A DNA stretch of 10,766 nucleotides from positions 1 through 10,766 of the forward strand of contig JAEWMK010000196.1 of NCBI GenBank assembly GCA_023457235.1, read 5' to 3'. Source of the DNA: Bacillota bacterium. Lineage in GTDB: Bacteria; Bacillota; Bacilli; Bacillales; Bacillaceae_J. The position numbers and the translations under genes are program-made. The notes under the pieces were generated by a model. That model worked only from the letters and a program-made list of their open reading frames with translations, did no database searches and was not told the origin of the DNA. Shown here in pieces: positions 7,078 to 10,766 of this stretch (the stretch's first letter is position 1; the number at the start of each line of letters is the position of its first letter).

Positions 7078-8160
7078 TCACTCTCCCATCGAATCCTTTT
7101 CTAATTTTAATCGTTCTCGGATTAGAGTTGCTCTCCTTACATCTCTTTCTTCAGGAGCTAGTCTTTTTCCTGCAAATCTCTGTAAAAAACCTGGCTGCGT
7201 TAAAATCATTAATTCACTTAATATTGACCTTGAAACATTTTGGATAAATCCTAAATCAATACCAAGCCTTACATCTGATAAACACCGGGAAGCTTCAGTT
7301 GATGCAATGATGCGGCTATTTGCTAAAGTACCATACGAGCGCCATACCTTATCTTCAAGCTGGATAGAAGAGGACTTTACAAGCATAGCCCGCGCTGAGC
7401 GCTCTTGAGCAATGACTTGGGCAACTACGCTTTCTAAATCCTTGACAATATCCTCTTCCGACATACCTAAGGTAATTTGATTTGAAATTTGAAATATATT
7501 TCCCTGCGCTTGACTACCTTCACCATATATTCCCCTAACAACTAATCCTAGTTGGTTGATGGCAGGTATTATTTTATTCATTTGATTTGTTAAAATGAGG
7601 GCTGGCAAATGAACCATGACAGATGCCCGAAGACCAGTCCCGACATTGGTAGGACAGCTCGTTAAATAACCCCTTTTTTCATCAAATGCAAAATCAACTC
7701 TTTCTTCAATCCAATCATCTATTCCATTGGCAACCTGTAGAGCCTGGGATAATTGCAAACCCGGGAATAAGCATTGAATCCTGACATGATCCTCTTCATT
7801 AACCATAATACTAACTTCCTCATTTTCGGAAAGGATCACTGCACCTTGCTCTGCATCATCAGCAAGATGAGGACTTATTAAATGTTTTTCAACTAATACT
7901 CGTTTATCTATTGGTTCGAGATCCATCATTTTGATAAGTTCAAATTGACCGAGATTGGAGTTAAAGCTGCGATTTACGACGGACTCCTTCATTAACTCAA
8001 CAACTTGTTCTAAATCATCTCCAGAAGCTAAAGTAGGGAAAACAATGTCTTTCAGATTCCTAGCTAAACGGATCCTGCTGCTTAGCACAATATCACTATC
8101 AGGACCTTCTTGGCTCATCCAAGGGCTTAATGCCTGATTTATGAAACGTTGTAATGACAT
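7078..8160 (-). CDS. mcsB: Protein arginine kinase McsB
   Basis: A 360-residue phosphagen-kinase-like enzyme that phosphorylates arginine side chains. It inactivates the CtsR repressor during stress and tags misfolded proteins for ClpCP. Visible: the N-terminal ATP-binding segment SSRIRLARN (about 27-35), the conserved catalytic loop CPTNVGTGLRASVMVHLP with its cysteine near 168, the GIYGEGSQAQGNIFQISNQ segment that contributes a catalytic glutamate and substrate contacts, and a C-terminal RDVRRA motif of the phospho-arginine receptor site near 339-344. It lacks the N-terminal domain of animal creatine and arginine kinases, as is normal for McsB. Translation is probably coupled: the ATG directly follows the mcsA TAA with no spacing, and its ribosome site (GAGGGGGAG) lies inside mcsA. 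Its activator McsA is encoded just upstream. Confidence 0.97.
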   Translation of the reverse strand: MSLQRFINQALSPWMSQEGPDSDIVLSSRIRLARNLKDIVFPTLASGDDLEQVVELMKESVVNRSFNSNLGQFELIKMMDLEPIDKRVLVEKHLISPHLADDAEQGAVILSENEEVSIMVNEEDHVRIQCLFPGLQLSQALQVANGIDDWIEERVDFAFDEKRGYLTSCPTNVGTGLRASVMVHLPALILTNQMNKIIPAINQLGLVVRGIYGEGSQAQGNIFQISNQITLGMSEEDIVKDLESVVAQVIAQERSARAMLVKSSSIQLEDKVWRSYGTLANSRIIASTEASRCLSDVRLGIDLGFIQNVSRSILSELMILTQPGFLQRFAGKRLAPEERDVRRATLIRERLKLEKDSMGE

Positions 8161-8709
8161 TTATGATCGCTCCCCCTCTCTATGCTCATTTAAGAGCTGC
8201 TCTAAGGAGCGGATTTTGTCTCTGATTTCAGCTGCTCTTTCAAATTCCTCATTATGAATTGCTCTTTGCAGCTGTTCCTTTAATTCCACAATTTCCTTCG
8301 TTAGATGAAGATTACCGCCTATCCGTTTTGGAATTTTACCTTCGTGTGCCGTATTTCCGCTGTGAACCCTTCTTAAAATCGGATCTATTTTGTTGCTAAA
8401 TGTCTTGTAGCAGTTTGAACATCCAAACCTTCCAATCTTAGAAAATTGCTGGAATGTCATGCCACATTGATTACATTGCTCAGTAACAAGATTTCCAAAA
8501 GGATTACTGCTTGGGCTTGTAGATATTGGATAATCTAAATTTAATAAGCCAGAAAGGAGGTTGCTAATCGAAAATCCTCCAGCTCCAGACATAATTTCAC
8601 CTTTTTCCCTTGCACATTGCTCACAAAGATGCGTTTCCGTTTTCTGCCCGTTAATGATCTTAGTAAAATGGAGCGAAGCAGGGTTTTGGTGACATTCTTG
8701 ACATTCCAT
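8161..8709 (-). CDS. mcsA: McsA, zinc-finger activator of McsB
   Basis: A 182-residue cytoplasmic protein that binds and activates the McsB kinase and helps modulate CtsR. It has two zinc-binding modules: Cys3-x2-Cys6 with Cys29-x2-Cys32, and Cys79-x2-Cys82 with Cys97-x2-Cys100. A C-terminal UVR motif (about 137-172, with EFERAAEIRDKI) resembles the one in the ClpC middle domain and UvrB. Length and architecture match B. subtilis McsA. Start ATG with GGGAGAGGTG a few bases upstream, 14 nt after the ctsR stop; its own stop abuts the mcsB ATG. Cotranscribed in the CtsR-controlled operon. Confidence 0.96.
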   Translation of the reverse strand: MECQECHQNPASLHFTKIINGQKTETHLCEQCAREKGEIMSGAGGFSISNLLSGLLNLDYPISTSPSSNPFGNLVTEQCNQCGMTFQQFSKIGRFGCSNCYKTFSNKIDPILRRVHSGNTAHEGKIPKRIGGNLHLTKEIVELKEQLQRAIHNEEFERAAEIRDKIRSLEQLLNEHREGERS

Positions 8710-8723
8710 AATTACACCTCTCC

Positions 8724-9185
8724 CTATTTATATTTCAAGGTAAATAGCATCGATTTCAGAATGTTGGAGCGCAACTCATCTCTACTTGGTAATTCGATTA
8801 AAAGTACGCTTCGATCAATAGCACTAATAATTAACTTAGCTTCCCTTTGGGAGATTACTTGCTCTTCAAGCAACCTTTCAATCAGAACTTCTGATGTAGA
8901 CTGTGAAATTCTTTTTGGAATAAGTTCAATCATTTGGTCAATCAATTCAGCATGGTCATCTATTTCAACTTTTATGATCCGAATATACCCTCCTCCACCC
9001 CTTTTACTTTCCACTATATAACCTTTTTCAATTGTAAACCGAGTGTTGATAACGTAATTAATTTGCGAGGGGACACATTGGAATTTTTCAGCTATTTCAT
9101 TTCTTTTAATTTCAACGATATTTTCTTCACTAACATGCAAAACCTTTTTTAAATATTGTTCAATAATATCAGAAATATTTCGCAT
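8724..9185 (-). CDS. ctsR: Class III stress gene repressor CtsR
   Basis: A dimeric winged-helix repressor of clp and related genes that controls its own operon. The N-terminal half carries the helix-turn-helix (about 26-50, NEIAEKFQCVPSQINYVI) and the glycine-rich wing RGGGGYIRI at 62-70, the known heat-sensing DNA-contact element. The C-terminal half is the helical dimer domain that interacts with McsA, McsB and Clp. I chose ATG at 9185 (MRNISDIIEQYL, 153 aa; B. subtilis CtsR starts MGHNISDIIEQYL): it lies 5 nt after GGAGG. A TTG at 9188 is in frame one codon upstream but only 2 nt from the Shine-Dalgarno sequence, less likely. Autoregulated through the operator at 9209-9225. Confidence 0.97.
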   Translation of the reverse strand: MRNISDIIEQYLKKVLHVSEENIVEIKRNEIAEKFQCVPSQINYVINTRFTIEKGYIVESKRGGGGYIRIIKVEIDDHAELIDQMIELIPKRISQSTSEVLIERLLEEQVISQREAKLIISAIDRSVLLIELPSRDELRSNILKSMLFTLKYK

Positions 9186-9190
9186 CAATC

Positions 9191-9202
9191 CCTCCCCTTT
9201 CT
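9191..9202 (-). promoter_or_regulatory. ctsR ribosome binding site
   Basis: Purine-rich AAAGGGGAGGG on the minus strand just ahead of ctsR. Its spacing favours the ATG at 9185 over the upstream TTG. Confidence 0.8.
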
Positions 9203-9208
9203 ACTGAC

Positions 9209-9225
9209 TTTGACTTTCTTTGACC
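9209..9225 (-). promoter_or_regulatory. CtsR operator (tandem heptad box)
   Basis: The minus strand reads GGTCAAAGAAAGTCAAA, two direct heptads with a 3-nt spacer, an exact match to the established CtsR consensus (A/GGTCAAA-N3-A/GGTCAAA). It begins about 9 nt downstream of the -10 box, covering the start of transcription, so bound CtsR would block initiation. A further GTCA follows the second heptad (9205-9208), hinting at a partial third half-site. Confidence 0.95.
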
Positions 9226-9233
9226 ATGAATAT

Positions 9234-9263
9234 ATTATATAGCTGAATTAAGGTTCTTTTCAA
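9234..9263 (-). promoter_or_regulatory. Sigma-A promoter of the ctsR operon
   Basis: Minus strand: -35 TTGAAA (9263-9258), 18-bp spacer, -10 TATAAT (9239-9234), predicted start near 9227. The CtsR operator lies immediately downstream. Confidence 0.8.
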
Positions 9264-9323
9264 CTTTTTAGTCTAAGCAAACATAGTAGTAGCATACCCA
9301 CTTTTAAAAGGGCACAAACGGAG

Positions 9324-9344
9324 GAATGAGAGATTACCTCATTC
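9324..9344 (-). terminator. Possible terminator after the MgtC-family gene
   Basis: GAATGAG (9324-9330) and CTCATTC (9338-9344) form a 7-bp hairpin with a 7-nt loop, 16 nt after the stop codon. On the minus strand a T-rich stretch comes only about 15 nt later, so termination strength is uncertain. On the plus strand it is followed by CTTTTT at 9351-9356. Confidence 0.4.
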
Positions 9345-9360
9345 GTTGTACTTTTTGGTC

Positions 9361-10062
9361 TCAATAGATTTGTTGAATATAATCATTTGTCGATATTTTA
9401 TCCAGGATTTTCGCACGAATGGCTGGGTCCTTCATTTTTATTTCTATTGATATTTTCTTTTGATCGGCTTCACCTTCATTATTTTTTAGTGTTTCTATAG
9501 ATACTTTTTGAAATGAAATATCATTTTCTTCCAATATCTGCAATACCTCGTTAAGCTTGTTACATTTCTTGTCCATTACAACCGTTAATATTTCCGTATT
9601 GCTAGTTGAAAGAATTTTCTTTTCAAACTTATTCAAAAAAATTAAACTTAATAACACAACAATTGTTGTTAATAGTGCAGGTGCGATCATCCCAACCCCC
9701 ACGATTAAGCCAATTCCGGCAACAACCCAAATGGATGCAGCTGTTGTTAGTCCATGAACAGTAACACCTTTGACTAAGATCGTCCCCGTACCGAGGAAAC
9801 CGATACCACTAATAACATAGGAAGGGATTCGCGCCGGATCAAATCTGATGTTGGCATTCGTATCGATATAGTCTTGAAAGCCATATAAGGATAAAAGCAT
9901 CATTAAACAGGAACCCACCCCAACTAACAGATGTGTACGAAATCCTGCTGGATGTTTTTTGATTTCCCGTTCAAGTCCGATAATTCCACATAATAAGGCA
10001 GCTATAAAAATTCTAATTGTCATGACCCAGAAGTCATTTCCCAAAAACTGTTGCAGTTCCAT
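9361..10062 (-). CDS. MgtC/SapB family inner-membrane protein
   Basis: A 233-residue membrane protein with the MgtC/SapB signature: GLEREIKKHPAGFRTHLLV at 29-47 and DPARIPSYVISGIGFLGTG at 75-93. Hydrophobic helices are seen at about 13-29, 44-60, 79-97, 105-124 and 127-143. The C-terminal part (about 150-233) is soluble and looks like the ACT-like domain of the family. Some MgtC proteins support growth in low magnesium and inhibit the F1Fo ATP synthase in pathogens; for soil bacilli the role is not established, so I give no symbol. Start ATG with AAAGGGGG about 9 nt upstream. It appears to be a single-gene unit between the 5S terminator and ctsR; the family member is not at this place in B. 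subtilis as far as I recall. Confidence 0.9.
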   Translation of the reverse strand: MELQQFLGNDFWVMTIRIFIAALLCGIIGLEREIKKHPAGFRTHLLVGVGSCLMMLLSLYGFQDYIDTNANIRFDPARIPSYVISGIGFLGTGTILVKGVTVHGLTTAASIWVVAGIGLIVGVGMIAPALLTTIVVLLSLIFLNKFEKKILSTSNTEILTVVMDKKCNKLNEVLQILEENDISFQKVSIETLKNNEGEADQKKISIEIKMKDPAIRAKILDKISTNDYIQQIY

Positions 10063-10242
10063 AGTTGAGCCCCCTTTTTTACACGTACCTATCTATATAA
10101 TTCGCAATTCATTCTGCTTTTTCCTTGTTAAATGAAAATGTATATTTTGTGACCTTGTAGGAGTGTGGTAAGGAATCTATATGTATTCTATGTATGTGTT
10201 AAAAAATTGGACTTGTACTTTTTATTGTATTAAAGAGAAATA

Positions 10243-10272
10243 CAAAAAAGAACAGCATTTCTGCTGTTCTTT
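10243..10272 (-). terminator. rRNA operon terminator after 5S
   Basis: Minus strand: AAAGAACAGCA (10272-10262), GAAA tetraloop, TGCTGTTCTTT (10257-10247), then TTTG. The 11-bp perfect stem with T-run begins 6 nt after the 5S 3' end. Confidence 0.92.
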
Positions 10273-10277
10273 CCTTT

Positions 10278-10394
<117 letters not shown>

Positions 10395-10401
10395 CATTAT
10401 T

Positions 10402-10472
10402 TTTTCGAAAGAACAATATATATAATACCAACTTTAATCGTGGAAGTCAATGCTTTTTTTATTCTTTCAAAA
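10402..10472. repeat. Inverted repeat bracketing the 5S-proximal promoter
   Basis: TTTTCGAAAGAA (10402-10413) and TTCTTTCAAAA (10462-10472) are complementary over 11 bp with one bulged base. They flank the promoter at 10422-10450. In a 23S-5S read-through transcript this would form a stem close to the 5S end, as in rRNA processing stems. The CTAGTTTTGAAAG motif is typical of Bacillus rRNA spacers. Confidence 0.45.
10422..10450 (-). promoter_or_regulatory. Strong sigma-A promoter directly upstream of 5S rRNA
   Basis: Minus strand: -35 TTGACT (10450-10445), 17-bp spacer ending TGG, which gives an extended -10, and -10 TATTAT (10427-10422). An A-rich tract lies just upstream of the -35. The predicted start near 10415 is about 20 nt before the mature 5S end. 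This would allow 5S transcription independent of the upstream 16S-23S genes. Confidence 0.65.
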
Positions 10473-10507
10473 CTAGATAATCTACATTCATACTTACCGT
10501 GCACTTA

Positions 10508-10652
10508 CTGTCCAGCTCCGGCGCCTAGCGACTAGTGACTTCACCCATCTCCCTACGATAAGTCATCATCGAATCGCTGCGCTCTTCGTGATTCCTTTAT
10601 CTCAGTCGATGTGCTCCAGTCCATACGTCGCTGAACAGGCGCCTCCGCTTTT
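10508..10652. repeat. GC-rich structured repeat-like element in the 23S-5S spacer
   Basis: About 145 nt, markedly more GC-rich than the AT-rich bases to its left. Outer arms: GGCGCCT-A-GCGAC (10520-10532) pairs with GTCGC-TGAAC-AGGCGCC (10627-10643), 12 bp with an asymmetric internal loop. Inner stems: TGACTT (10536-10541) with AAGTCA (10560-10565); CATC plus GAATC (10567-10575) with GATTC (10590-10594) and GATG (10608-10611). The termini read GAAAAGCGGAGGCGCC and GGCGCCGGAGCTGGACAG on the minus strand. I recall similar GGAGGCGCC...GGCGCCGGAGCT units dispersed in Bacillus-type genomes, which I cannot verify here. It has no credible coding frame. It may be a small non-autonomous repeat or a structured RNA segment. 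Confidence 0.6.
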
Positions 10653-10657
10653 CTATT

Positions 10658-10766
10658 TGGTTAAGTCCTCGATCGATTAGTATCTGTCAGCTCCACGTAT
10701 CGCTACGCTTCCACCTCAGACCTATCTACCTCATCGTCTCTGAGGGATCTTACTTCTTACGAATGG
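10658..10766 (-). rRNA. rrl: 23S ribosomal RNA, 3' end (partial)
   Basis: The minus strand reads GATACTAATCGATCGAGGAC then TTAACC, the typical Bacillus 23S 3' end, preceded by the conserved GGTAGATAGGTCTGAGGTGG. The gene continues beyond the right edge of the window. The 3' end is placed at about 10658 and could differ by one or two bases. Confidence 0.95.

Noticed and set aside
10063..10242. A riboswitch or clear promoter upstream of the MgtC-family gene
   Set aside because: About 180 AT-rich bases without a recognisable riboswitch core, paired stems of note, or a convincing -35/-10 pair.

Overview
The window comes from a low-GC Gram-positive rod of the Bacillaceae (Bacillus, Neobacillus or similar). 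The evidence is the gene order 23S–5S–ctsR–mcsA–mcsB–clpC–radA, which matches the Bacillus class III heat-shock locus downstream of an rRNA operon, and protein sequences very close to the Bacillus subtilis versions as I remember them. All genes I accept lie on the minus strand, so transcription runs from the right end to the left. No database search was possible; family calls rest on motifs read by eye.

Right part (10766 to 9361). The 3' end of a 23S rRNA gene is followed by an unusual 263-nt spacer, a complete 5S rRNA gene and a strong rRNA terminator. The spacer holds a GC-rich, highly foldable block of about 145 nt, then a near-consensus extended -10 promoter about 20 nt upstream of the mature 5S end. 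Next comes a gene for an MgtC/SapB family membrane protein, which I would not expect between 5S and ctsR by comparison with B. subtilis.

Middle part (9263 to 4600). The ctsR-mcsA-mcsB-clpC operon has a sigma-A promoter with a perfect tandem-heptad CtsR operator over the start of transcription. CtsR represses the operon. The McsB arginine kinase with its zinc-finger partner McsA inactivates CtsR and marks proteins with phospho-arginine. ClpC, with the ClpP protease encoded elsewhere, degrades them. A terminator closes the operon after clpC.

Left part (4528 to 1). radA begins normally, but its sequence stops matching after Val256, exactly before the expected KNRFG motif. A mobile element follows, with two large genes: a 422-aa tyrosine recombinase and a 751-aa protein with several helix-turn-helix-like segments and a C-terminal recombinase-like box I arginine. 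The arrangement recalls the Tn554 family, whose members also use radA (formerly radC) as target. The second gene is itself cut near its 3' end: bases 1-127 look like the end of another insertion sequence running out of the window. The left side is therefore a nested mobile-element insertion that removes the C-terminal half of RadA and separates the clp locus from whatever follows it, disA in Bacillus. The rest of radA and the far element end are outside the window.
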